Shown in pieces: positions 9,475-17,425 of a DNA stretch of 64,000 bases; the first letter of the stretch is position 1, and each line of letters starts with the position of its first letter. The DNA comes from Thalassospira lucentensis (GTDB lineage Bacteria > Pseudomonadota > Alphaproteobacteria > Rhodospirillales > Thalassospiraceae): contig NZ_JAATOV010000003.1 of NCBI RefSeq assembly GCF_011806425.1, positions 372,001-436,000 on the forward strand. The letters run 5' to 3'. The notes under the pieces were generated by a model. The model did not search any database, was not told the origin of the DNA, and was given only the letters and a program-made list of their open reading frames with translations. A program made the translations under genes and the position numbers.

Positions 9475-9504
9475 AAAAAGCGCACCAACGTCCGGTGCGC
9501 TTTT
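9475..9504 (+). terminator. Rho-independent terminator after phnA
   Basis: AAAAGCGCACC pairs with GGTGCGCTTTT around a short loop, giving a classical hairpin with A-tract and T-tract, 32 bases after the phnA stop. Confidence 0.85.
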
Positions 9505-9832
9505 GTCGTTCTAAAGCGATCTCGTGATAAATCTGCCGCTGCGTTTTGCGGCACACTACGATATCGAACATGGGCGTGTGGTTTTTTATTGCGTAAAAAC
9601 ACGTGCTGATGCACGATTTTTGCCATACCATTGTTTGAGCTGCTTATAAAATGAGCAAAATGGCAGTTTTATTCATAAAACTGCAAAAACCAGTGGAAAT
9701 ACGTGCAGGCGACAGGCAAATATTCACCCTCAAGGAGCGCCTTTGCGTGACTTGAATGGGGGCGCATCTGGCGACGGATGCAAAAGCGATATTAAGTTTT
9801 AGAACTTTAAACACGGGAAATTTTAACTCGAT
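9505..9832. other. Upstream region of the amino-acid importer operon, with operator-like dyad
   Basis: No gene is seen in this 328-base stretch. The striking element is a perfect dyad at 9663-9684, GCAGTTTTAT and ATAAAACTGC separated by TC. It is about 150 bases before the first ABC gene and is not followed by a T-tract, so an operator or leader structure is more likely than a terminator. Confidence 0.5.
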
Positions 9833-10606
9833 ATGAGCAAAAACATACCCGCCTTGCAGGTTGAAGGGATGTTCAAAAGCTTTGGGGACCATGAAGTCCT
9901 TAAGGGCATTGATTTGACAGCCAACACCGGCGATGTAATTTCCATTATCGGTTCTTCAGGATCTGGCAAAAGTACATTTTTGCGCTGCATCAACCTTCTT
10001 GAGACCCCGAACGCGGGGAAAGTCCATGTGCAGGGCGAACTTATTCGCATGCGGACGCTTAAAGATGGCAGCCAAGATGCCGCTGACAAAAAACAACTCC
10101 AACGCATTCGCACCAAATTGGCCATGGTATTTCAGAGCTTTAACCTCTGGAGCCATTTGACCATTCTGGAAAACGTCATCGAAGCACCGGTGCATGTTTT
10201 GGGAGTCCCAAAAAAGCAAGCCATCGAACGGGCGGATGCGCTACTGCATAAAGTCGGTATGTATGAGCGCCGCGATTACTATCCGGGCCATGTGTCGGGC
10301 GGACAGCAACAGCGCGCAGCCATTGCACGCGCCCTTGCGATTGAACCGGAAGTTCTGCTGTTTGATGAACCAACATCTGCGTTGGACCCGGAACTGGTGG
10401 GCGAAGTGCTGCACGTTATGACGGCCCTTGCCGAAGAAGGCCGGACAATGCTGGTTGTGACCCACGAAATGGGCTTTGCCAAAGGTGTGTCAAACCAGGT
10501 GATGTATTTGCATCAAGGCCTTGTCGAAGAATTTGGCAATCCCAAAGACGTTTTCGAGAATCCAAAATCAGAACGCATGAAGCAATTCCTTCAGCGCGAT
10601 TTCTGA
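9833..10606 (+). CDS. Polar amino-acid ABC transporter, ATP-binding protein (HisP/OccP-like)
   Basis: Cytoplasmic ATPase of a PAAT-family importer. Walker A is GSSGSGKST (40-48), the ABC signature is VSGGQ (154-158) and Walker B is LLFDEP (175-180). The length of 257 residues and the insert after the P-loop ([20 protein letters not shown]) match the HisP and OccP proteins for histidine, arginine, octopine or nopaline rather than GlnQ. It is first in an operon with the binding protein and two permeases. The ribosome site is weak (GGGA). Confidence 0.92.
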   Translation: MSKNIPALQVEGMFKSFGDHEVLKGIDLTANTGDVISIIGSSGSGKSTFLRCINLLETPNAGKVHVQGELIRMRTLKDGSQDAADKKQLQRIRTKLAMVFQSFNLWSHLTILENVIEAPVHVLGVPKKQAIERADALLHKVGMYERRDYYPGHVSGGQQQRAAIARALAIEPEVLLFDEPTSALDPELVGEVLHVMTALAEEGRTMLVVTHEMGFAKGVSNQVMYLHQGLVEEFGNPKDVFENPKSERMKQFLQRDF

Positions 10607-10694
10607 TCGTGGCGACGGCAACATCACATATGTTTCTGTCACAAGAATAGCGATGCGAATGGCACGCTATTCCAATCAACAAGGGAGAGTATGA

Positions 10695-11492
10695 ATGAAA
10701 AACTGGATCAAGGTTGCAACCGCTGCCGCACTGGGTGTGGCACTGAGTGCTTCTGCGGCAAATGCTGCATGGGAAAAAGTCGTTATTGCGAGTGAGGGCG
10801 CTTACCCTCCGTTCAACATGATGGACGAAAACGGCAAGTTGACCGGATTTGACATTGAGTTCGCTGAAGAGCTTTGCAAAACCGCAAAAATCGAATGCGA
10901 GATCGTTGCTCAGGATTGGGATGGGATGATCCCGGGCCTGCTGGCGAAAAAATACGATGCGATCATTGCTCAGATGTCGATCACCGAAGAACGCAAACGT
11001 TCCATCGACTTCTCTGACTATTACAGCAACACGCCTGCTGTTTTCGTTGGTAAAGACGGCATGTCCATCACCGCCTACAAAGACGGCGAAGTCATCGAAG
11101 ACGCACTTGATGGGATGGTAATTGGTGTTCAGCGTTCAACCACGCACGCCAACTTCCTCGAAGACAACTATCCGAATGTCGAAATTCGTATGTATGACAC
11201 GCAGGACAACGCCCTGCTCGACCTGACTTCGGGTCGTGTTGATGCGACGCTTGCGGATTCCGGTACGCTTCAGGCGTGGGTAGAGTCCGAAGACGGCAAA
11301 GGTTACGGCATGGTCTCGAACCAGTTCGCACCGACCGAATGGTTTGGCGAAGGCGCTGGTATTGGCATCCGTAAAGAAGACCAGGACCTGAAGGAAATCT
11401 TCAACAAGGCTCTGGCGGAAATGATTGCAAACGGTTCTTACGAAGAACTGAACAAAAAATACTTCCCGACCATCAATCTTCACCCGAATTGA
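10695..11492 (+). CDS. Polar amino-acid ABC transporter, periplasmic binding protein (HisJ/ArgT-like)
   Basis: A signal peptide ends after ANA at residue 24. The mature protein has the SBP_bac_3 fold with EGAYPPFNMMDENGKLTGFDIEFAEELCK near its start and ITEERKRSIDFSDYYSNTP in the middle, as in HisJ and LAO-binding proteins. The conserved Asp and the Arg region that bind amino-acid backbones are retained, so the ligand is an amino acid or derivative, probably basic. AGGGAG precedes the start. A strong stem-loop follows the stop. Confidence 0.92.
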   Translation: MKNWIKVATAAALGVALSASAANAAWEKVVIASEGAYPPFNMMDENGKLTGFDIEFAEELCKTAKIECEIVAQDWDGMIPGLLAKKYDAIIAQMSITEERKRSIDFSDYYSNTPAVFVGKDGMSITAYKDGEVIEDALDGMVIGVQRSTTHANFLEDNYPNVEIRMYDTQDNALLDLTSGRVDATLADSGTLQAWVESEDGKGYGMVSNQFAPTEWFGEGAGIGIRKEDQDLKEIFNKALAEMIANGSYEELNKKYFPTINLHPN

Positions 11493-11506
11493 TCGGTTAA
11501 AAAGTC

Positions 11507-11529
11507 AGGGCGGCGTTTATCGCCGCCCT
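11507..11529 (+). other. Intercistronic stem-loop after the binding-protein gene
   Basis: AGGGCGGCG (11507-11515) pairs perfectly with CGCCGCCCT (11521-11529) around TTTAT. There is no T-tract, so it probably protects the 3' end of the binding-protein message and lowers permease expression rather than ending transcription fully. Confidence 0.6.
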
Positions 11530-11603
11530 ACCCTTATTGCTGATTGCAGTTGACGAAGCAGGGACCGTTTTCACGATCAGCATCAAGGAAAGCTGGAGCT
11601 AAA

Positions 11604-12296
11604 ATGTTCGATTTATACGGCCGCGGATGGCAAATGCTTGAAGGGGGACTGGTCACAGTTCAGCTTTGCCTTACCGTATTGCCATTTATGATTTTGATCG
11701 GCCTGCTTGGCGCCTCGGCAAAATTGTCGAAGTACCGCACGCTTCGCATCATCGGGGAAAGTTATACGGTCCTTATCCGTGGCATCCCCGAGCTTCTTGT
11801 TATTTTATTGATCTATTTTGGCGGCACGATTGCTGTTCAAAACATTGCCGAATTGATTTCAGGCGAAGAAACCCGCGTTGATATTCCAGCCTTTTGGTCT
11901 GGTGTTGCGGCACTGGCGTTGGTTCAAGGCGCATTCGCATCCGAAGTTTTCCGTGCTGCGATGCAATCCATCCCGCTGGGTCAGATTGAAGCTGCGACCG
12001 CATGCGGCATGACGCCAAGGCAAATATTCGTCCGCATTAAGCTTCCGCAATTGTGGCGTTTCGCCCTACCCGGTTTGAACAACCTGTTTCAGGTTTTGAT
12101 TAAAGATACCGCGCTTATTTCAGTGGTCGGTGTTGAAGAAATCATGCGTAAAGCCGCAATTGGTGCTGGAACGGAAAAGGCACCTTTCACATTCTATCTT
12201 GTGGCGATGTTGATGTTCCTTGCATTTACAACGGTTTCGCTTTTGGTCTTTAACCATCTTGAAAAGCGGGCTGCCCGCGGTATAGCGAGGGGCTGA
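11604..12296 (+). CDS. Polar amino-acid ABC transporter permease (HisQ/OccQ-like)
   Basis: Inner-membrane subunit of 230 residues with about five membrane helices. It has the PAAT permease features RGIPELLVILLIYFG and EVFRAAMQSIPLGQIEAATACGMTPRQIF, where the EAA loop contacts the ATPase. The ATG at 11604 follows GGAG by 6 bases and gives the normal family N terminus MFDLYGRGWQMLEGG; the longer open frame starts from a non-ATG codon without support. It pairs with the next permease. Confidence 0.92.
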   Translation: MFDLYGRGWQMLEGGLVTVQLCLTVLPFMILIGLLGASAKLSKYRTLRIIGESYTVLIRGIPELLVILLIYFGGTIAVQNIAELISGEETRVDIPAFWSGVAALALVQGAFASEVFRAAMQSIPLGQIEAATACGMTPRQIFVRIKLPQLWRFALPGLNNLFQVLIKDTALISVVGVEEIMRKAAIGAGTEKAPFTFYLVAMLMFLAFTTVSLLVFNHLEKRAARGIARG

Positions 12297-12299
12297 TAG

Positions 12300-13046
12300 A
12301 TGTTTGAAGATCTTCTATACGTCCTTGGAAAATATGACAGCTGGCTTTGGAACGGGTTTCTTTTAACCCTCCAACTGCTTGTGATTGCCGTGTTCTTTGG
12401 AACCTTGTTGGCGATCCCGCTTGCCGTTGCGCGGTCTTCGAAAAAGGTATGGGTCCAGGCATTTCCGTTTGCCTTTATCTATTTCTTCCGCGGGACACCA
12501 CTGATTGCCCAGCTGTTCATGATGTATTACGGCGTAGGTCAGCTTGTTGCCAATATCGACGGTATTCAGGACCACTGGACATGGACCTATTTGCGTGATC
12601 CCTATTGGTACTGTCTGCTGACCTTCATCTTAAACACAGCGGCCTATATTGCTGAAATCATGCGCGGCGGCATTCAGAATGTGCCAAGCGGCGAAGTCGA
12701 AGCAGCACGTGCATGTGGCATGACACCGTTCACCACTTATCGCCGCATCATCTTCCCACGCATGTGGCAGATGATCTGGCCTGCTTACACCAATGACGTG
12801 ATTTTCACCCTGAAGGCAACGTCACTGGCATCGACCGTTACGATGATGGAACTGACAGGTGCGGCGCGCAAAATTGTCGCGCGAACGGCCCTGCCCTATG
12901 AGGCATTTATTTCTGCCGGCGTGATCTATCTGATCATTGTTTATTTCCTAACCTTTGGTTTCAAGGGGATCGAACGATATCTGCGCCGCAGTGAACGCCG
13001 CAAAGATGCGAACAAAATCGTTGTGACAAGCCCAGCAGGCCCCTAA
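12300..13046 (+). CDS. Polar amino-acid ABC transporter permease (HisM/OccM-like)
   Basis: Second inner-membrane permease, 248 residues, starting four bases after the stop of the first. It carries FFRGTPLIAQLFMMYYGVGQL and the EAA loop in IQNVPSGEVEAARACGMTPF. Helices are visible at about 15-40, 55-75, 100-120 and 210-232. The two different permeases form a heterodimer in this transporter class. The C terminus is basic and cytoplasmic. Confidence 0.92.
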   Translation: MFEDLLYVLGKYDSWLWNGFLLTLQLLVIAVFFGTLLAIPLAVARSSKKVWVQAFPFAFIYFFRGTPLIAQLFMMYYGVGQLVANIDGIQDHWTWTYLRDPYWYCLLTFILNTAAYIAEIMRGGIQNVPSGEVEAARACGMTPFTTYRRIIFPRMWQMIWPAYTNDVIFTLKATSLASTVTMMELTGAARKIVARTALPYEAFISAGVIYLIIVYFLTFGFKGIERYLRRSERRKDANKIVVTSPAGP

Positions 13047-13081
13047 CCGTTTGCCGCTTTAGCCGGCGGCCAAGAAAACGG

Positions 13082-13158
13082 GAACCCGGCACAGGATGCC
13101 CCGCATGACCATGTCACTTCAGACGTTGTGACGCAGTTCGGGGCATTTCGCCGGGTTC
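13082..13158 (+). other. Long composite hairpin between the permease and deacylase genes
   Basis: Three nested stems are visible: GAACCCGGC (13082-13090) with GCCGGGTTC (13150-13158), TGCCCCG (13097-13103) with CGGGGCA (13139-13145), and an inner GTCAC with GTGAC. It ends 36 bases before the deacylase start. The short TTCTTT tail is too weak for a clear terminator. It could be an attenuator, a stability element or a small RNA. Confidence 0.6.
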
Positions 13159-13194
13159 TTTATGATTAAGCCCCACCGACCTAGGATCAAAAGA

Positions 13195-14334
13195 ATGCAA
13201 GAAGACCGCATTGAACTTCTCCGCCCTCAAATGGGTACATCACGTGCGCTGACCGTTCGCCGCTATGGCAAACCGGGTAGCGGACCAAAAGCCTACTTTC
13301 AGGCGGCCCTGCACGCGGATGAGCTTCCGGGTGTGATCACCCTGCATCACCTTGAAAAGCAGCTTAAAGAAGCCGACGAGAAAGGTGACATCACTGGTGA
13401 AATCGTTGTGGTGCCGTTCGCGAACCCGATCGGGTTTACGCAATATGTCGATATGAAACCAATTGGCCGCTTTGAAATGCGCAGTGGTCAGAATTTTAAC
13501 CGCCACTATCCTGATTTGGGGCCCGCCGTGGTTGAGGCCGTGGCGTCGAGACTGACCCAGAATGCGGACGAAAACGTCAAGATCATTCGCGCTGAACTGC
13601 GCCGACTGATCAGCGAACATCGCAAAGACAACGCGCCTTTGTCCGATCTTTCTGATTTGCGCTTTACCCTGGCCGAACTCGCAATTGATGCGGACTATGT
13701 CATGGACCTGCATTGCGATTGGGAAGCGCCGATGCATCTTTATATCAGTGACCATAACTGGCCAGATGCCCAAGATTTATCGGCACAGATTGGCTCAGAA
13801 TGCAGCCTGATTGCCGAAATCAGTGGCGACAATCCGTTTGACGAGGCATTTAGCCGCCCGTGGGTCGAACTGCGCCGGGTTTACGGCGACAAGTTCCCAA
13901 TCCCGATGGCAACCCTTGCCACAACGATCGAACTTCGTGGGGATCGTGATGTGTATGATGAATACGCAATCACCGATGCGGACAACCTGTTTAAGTTCCT
14001 TCAACGTCGCGGCTTGATTAAAGGCGATCCAGGGCCCCTTCCAGAAGCCAAATGCGATGCAACCCCGCTTTCGGGCGTTGATCGCGTGATGGCGCCACAG
14101 GGCGGCATGGTGGTGTTTGGTGTTGCTGCGGGCGAAATCGTCAAAGCAGGTCAGGAACTTGGTTATGTTCTTGATTGCGAAACCGGACAGAAAACGCCGT
14201 TCTCAAGCCGTACTGACGGGGTTTTGTATTCCCGGATTGGCATTCGGTTGATCGTTCCGGGTGGCTATTTGTGCTCGGTCGCAGGACCAGAAGCACTGCC
14301 GGGCCGCGAAGGCCAGCTTTTGCTGTCTAAATAA
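13195..14334 (+). CDS. Succinylglutamate desuccinylase/aspartoacylase family deacylase
   Basis: Zinc-dependent amidohydrolase of the AstE/AspA (M14-like) family, 379 residues. The zinc ligands are H40 and E43 in HADELPG and H173 in DLHCD; NFNRHYPD (about 100-107) and the catalytic Glu in TIELRG (near 246) are present. Such enzymes cleave N-acylated amino acids. Its place after a basic amino-acid importer suggests hydrolysis of an imported N-acyl amino acid, which is inference. I choose the ATG at 13195 because AGGA precedes it; an in-frame ATG at 13162 directly follows the hairpin. Confidence 0.85.
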   Translation: MQEDRIELLRPQMGTSRALTVRRYGKPGSGPKAYFQAALHADELPGVITLHHLEKQLKEADEKGDITGEIVVVPFANPIGFTQYVDMKPIGRFEMRSGQNFNRHYPDLGPAVVEAVASRLTQNADENVKIIRAELRRLISEHRKDNAPLSDLSDLRFTLAELAIDADYVMDLHCDWEAPMHLYISDHNWPDAQDLSAQIGSECSLIAEISGDNPFDEAFSRPWVELRRVYGDKFPIPMATLATTIELRGDRDVYDEYAITDADNLFKFLQRRGLIKGDPGPLPEAKCDATPLSGVDRVMAPQGGMVVFGVAAGEIVKAGQELGYVLDCETGQKTPFSSRTDGVLYSRIGIRLIVPGGYLCSVAGPEALPGREGQLLLSK

Positions 14335-14381
14335 ACACGAAAAGATGGGTTTAACCTGTCTTGATTGAAACTGTGTTTTGG

Positions 14382-14444
14382 GACGGATTGATTGATTGCC
14401 AGACCAAGGTTCGATACCTTGATCGCAGTCATTCGGTCCGTCCT
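14382..14444 (+). other. Composite stem-loop after the deacylase gene
   Basis: GGACGGA (14382-14388) pairs with TCCGTCC (14438-14444). GATTGC pairs with GCAGTC inside it, and CAAGG with CCTTG forms an apical stem around TTCGATA. The region between the deacylase stop and deoC holds nothing else. It may end the importer operon, although the following T-tract is short. Confidence 0.5.
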
Positions 14445-14547
14445 GATCTTTATGTTCGCACCGAAATGAGCACCCTATTTTGTCCCGCAAAGATGCGTGG
14501 ACTTCTAATAGATTAAATTGCGTTCTACGCTTTGCAAGGATGACCCG

Positions 14548-15381
14548 ATGTTCAACCCGAAAACAGTTGCCGACGTTATTGAACGTGCCGAAAAAAAGGC
14601 CGTTGCAAACGCCGAAACAGCGCGTCGCGCCATTTCTGTTCTGGATTTGACCAGCTTAAACGATGACGACACGCCAGAAATCATCGAAGCCCTTTGCAAA
14701 CGTGCGCAAACGCCAGCTGGCAACACAGCGGCGGTATGTGTTTACGCGCCATTTGTTGAACTGTCTTGTCGGGCATTGCGCGAAGCCGAGGTCAAAACCG
14801 CGACGGTGGTAAACTTCCCTGATGGCGGCACCAATGCCCAGCGCGTTGCCGATGAAACAGCCGACTGCATTGCCAAGGGTGCCGACGAAGTTGATCTGGT
14901 TCTGCCCTATAAGGCTTTTCTGGCGGGCGATACGACGGTTGCCAAAGACGTCCTTGATGCGACCCGTACAGCCTGCGGCCCTAAGATCACCATGAAGGTT
15001 ATTCTTGAAACGGGCGAATATGACGACCTAACCAAGGTTTATGACGCAGCGCGCCTTGCGATCAAACATGGGGCGAACTTTGTTAAAACTTCAACCGGCA
15101 AGGTGCCGGTCGGCGCGACGCCGCAATCGGCTGTCGCGATGCTTACGGCCATTCGCGATGCACGCGATGAAGATGGCGTTGCTGCCGGGTTTAAGGCATC
15201 TGGTGGTGTTAAAACCACGGATGACGCGGCCCTTTATCTGGCGATTGCCGATGAAATCATGGGCGATGGCTGGGCGACACCGCAAACCTTCCGCTTTGGT
15301 GCGAGTGGTGTTTTGACCGCTCTTTTGGCGACGTGCGGCTTGAGCAAAGATGGCACCGCCGCTCCGACTGGCAGTTACTGA
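14548..15381 (+). CDS. deoC: Deoxyribose-phosphate aldolase
   Basis: Class I aldolase that splits 2-deoxyribose-5-phosphate into glyceraldehyde-3-phosphate and acetaldehyde in nucleoside catabolism. The 277-residue protein has VNFPDG (88-93), MKVILETG with its conserved Lys, and the Schiff-base lysine K180 in FVKTSTGK. The start at 14548 follows AAGGA at 8 bases. It is followed by deoB after 72 bases, so the two make a deo operon. No nucleoside phosphorylase is present in the window. Confidence 0.95.
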   Translation: MFNPKTVADVIERAEKKAVANAETARRAISVLDLTSLNDDDTPEIIEALCKRAQTPAGNTAAVCVYAPFVELSCRALREAEVKTATVVNFPDGGTNAQRVADETADCIAKGADEVDLVLPYKAFLAGDTTVAKDVLDATRTACGPKITMKVILETGEYDDLTKVYDAARLAIKHGANFVKTSTGKVPVGATPQSAVAMLTAIRDARDEDGVAAGFKASGGVKTTDDAALYLAIADEIMGDGWATPQTFRFGASGVLTALLATCGLSKDGTAAPTGSY

Positions 15382-15453
15382 CAAAAATGACTATCTGCCA
15401 ATTGGTTCAAGACAAAGTCGACCGCGGCAGTTCATGGTTAAAGGATTACATTA

Positions 15454-16677
15454 ATGGCACGTGCCATCATCATTGTTGCAGATAGTTTTGGCATCGGCAG
15501 TGCGCCTGACGCAGCCAAGTTTGGCGATCAGGGCGCGGATACGCTTGGCCATATCGCCGAAAACTGCGCGAAGGGTCTTGCCGATAGCGATAAACGCCGT
15601 GGGCCGCTTCGTATTCCGAACATGGTTGCACTTGGACTTGGTGAAGCTGCTAAAGATGCCACTGGGCGCGTGCCACCGGGCCTGGATCATGGTGGTGCGA
15701 TGGTAGGTGCCTTTGGCCATGCCAAAGAACTGTCGCGCGGTAAAGATACCCCAAGCGGCCATTGGGAAATTGCCGGTGTGCCTGTCGATTTTGATTGGGG
15801 ATATTTCCCGCAAACCGTACCGACCTTCCCGGCCGAATTGACCGATGCGTTTATCAAGCAGGCCAAACTTCCGGGCATTTTGGGCAATTGCCACGCGTCT
15901 GGCACAACGATCATTGCCGAACTTGGCGAAGAACACATCAAAACCGGCATGCCGATTTGCTATACCTCAGCCGATAGCGTGTTCCAAATCGCCGCCCACG
16001 AAGAACATTTTGGTTTGGACCGATTATATGAAATCTGCGAAATCGCGTTTAAGCTGGTCGAACCTTATAATATCGGTCGTGTGATTGCCCGTCCGTTTGT
16101 GGGCGAAAGCCCGGCCGATTTCAAACGGACTTCCAACCGGCGTGATTTGGCCATTCCTCCACATAAGCCAACCTTGCTTGATGCGTTTACCGATGCGGGC
16201 GGCACGGTCATTTCGGTTGGGAAAATTGCCGATATCTATGCCCATCGCGGCATCACGAAAAAGGTCAAGGCATCGGGCAATATGGCGCTGTTTGACGCCA
16301 TGATGGCTGAAATCGCCGAGGCGCCTGATAACAGCATCGTTTTTACCAATCTTGTCGATTTTGACATGGAATTTGGTCATCGCCGCGATGTTGCGGGTTA
16401 TGCCAATGCGCTTGAAGAATTCGATGCGCGCATTCCGGAATTGCGCGGTGCGCTTAAACCCGGTGACCTGGTGATTGTGACCGCAGATCATGGATGTGAT
16501 CCGACGTGGCGCGGAAATGATCATACGCGCGAATTTGTGCCTGTCTTGGCATTTGGCCCGGCCATCGCACCCGGCCCGTTTGGCATGCGCGAAACCTTTG
16601 CCGATATCGGTCAAACTGTTGCCGATCATCTTGGGATTGCGCCGCTTGCGACCGGGACATCTTTTTTGAACGGATAA
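15454..16677 (+). CDS. deoB: Phosphopentomutase
   Basis: Alkaline-phosphatase-superfamily enzyme interconverting (deoxy)ribose-1-phosphate and -5-phosphate. The 407-residue length is normal. Metal ligands and family segments are visible: [16 protein letters not shown] at the N terminus, DTPSGHWE containing the phosphorylated Thr region, [14 protein letters not shown], and [19 protein letters not shown] near the C terminus. AAGGA lies 8 bases before the ATG. Product and substrate link directly to DeoC. Confidence 0.96.
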   Translation: MARAIIIVADSFGIGSAPDAAKFGDQGADTLGHIAENCAKGLADSDKRRGPLRIPNMVALGLGEAAKDATGRVPPGLDHGGAMVGAFGHAKELSRGKDTPSGHWEIAGVPVDFDWGYFPQTVPTFPAELTDAFIKQAKLPGILGNCHASGTTIIAELGEEHIKTGMPICYTSADSVFQIAAHEEHFGLDRLYEICEIAFKLVEPYNIGRVIARPFVGESPADFKRTSNRRDLAIPPHKPTLLDAFTDAGGTVISVGKIADIYAHRGITKKVKASGNMALFDAMMAEIAEAPDNSIVFTNLVDFDMEFGHRRDVAGYANALEEFDARIPELRGALKPGDLVIVTADHGCDPTWRGNDHTREFVPVLAFGPAIAPGPFGMRETFADIGQTVADHLGIAPLATGTSFLNG

Positions 16678-16681
16678 AGCA

Positions 16682-17368
16682 ATGAATTGGCACGCTGGTC
16701 AAAACGAAACATCATTGATGCCGATCCGCGTCGAGGCCATCATCGATACGATTTGTCCTTGGTGCTACATCGGCAAAAAGCGCCTTGAAAAGGCACTGTC
16801 GCGCGAACAGCTTGATAATCTGATCATAAGCTGGCGGCCCTTTTTGCTTAATCCCGACATGCCCAATGGGGGCATTGACCGCAAACTTTACTTGTCAGCA
16901 AAGTTTGGCGGGGCAGAAAGTGCTGCACGCGTTTATAAGGCCATCGAAGCGGCCGGCGCGGCAGTTGGGATTGATTTTCAGTTTGATGCCATCAAAACCA
17001 CACCAGATTCCACAGACTCACACCGCTTGATCTTTAAGGTCTGCTCAGAACGACCCGCGGTTGGCAATGCGTTGGTCGAAGATCTGTTTGTCGCCTATTT
17101 CCTTGAAGGACAAAATATCGGCGATCATGATATTTTGGCTGAAATCGCTGTAACACATGGCGAAGATCGCAGTGAAATATTGGATTATCTTGCTGGCGAT
17201 ATGGATCGCGATTTTGTCGGCCAGGAAAACCGAGTTGCCCATCAAATGGGTGTGACTGGTGTTCCGTGTTTTGTCTTTAATGGCCGTCATGCCCTGTCAG
17301 GTGCACAGGAACCCGATATCCTTCAACGCATGGTCCGCCTTGCCCGCCAAGAAGAAGCGCCGTCTTAA
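16682..17368 (+). CDS. DsbA family (FrnE-like) thiol oxidoreductase
   Basis: Thioredoxin-fold protein of 228 residues with an active-site CPWC (residues 25-28) and the C-terminal GVTGVPCFVFNGRHALSGAQ typical of FrnE and 2-hydroxychromene isomerase-like DsbA relatives. No signal peptide is seen, so it is cytoplasmic. It starts four bases after deoB and shares its terminator, so it belongs to the deo transcript although no functional link is known. An alternative ATG 12 codons in (16718) would give the shorter family-like N terminus MPIRVEAIIDT. Confidence 0.88.
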   Translation: MNWHAGQNETSLMPIRVEAIIDTICPWCYIGKKRLEKALSREQLDNLIISWRPFLLNPDMPNGGIDRKLYLSAKFGGAESAARVYKAIEAAGAAVGIDFQFDAIKTTPDSTDSHRLIFKVCSERPAVGNALVEDLFVAYFLEGQNIGDHDILAEIAVTHGEDRSEILDYLAGDMDRDFVGQENRVAHQMGVTGVPCFVFNGRHALSGAQEPDILQRMVRLARQEEAPS

Positions 17369-17388
17369 TACAGCGGCATCACAAAAAG

Positions 17389-17424
17389 AAAAAGGCGGGA
17401 TAACAAAATGTTACCCGCCTTTTC
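17389..17424. terminator. Bidirectional terminator between the deo operon and mfd
   Basis: GGCGGG with TAAC pairs with GTTACCCGCC around AAAAT, flanked by an A-rich tract on the left and TTTTCTTT on the right, so it can serve both converging transcripts. Confidence 0.85.
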
Positions 17425-17425
17425 T

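Noticed and set aside
14405-14422. Small hairpin like a tRNA T-arm (CAAGG, TTCGATA, CCTTG)
   Set aside because: No acceptor, D or anticodon arms can be placed around it with normal spacing, so it is not a tRNA or a clear tRNA remnant.
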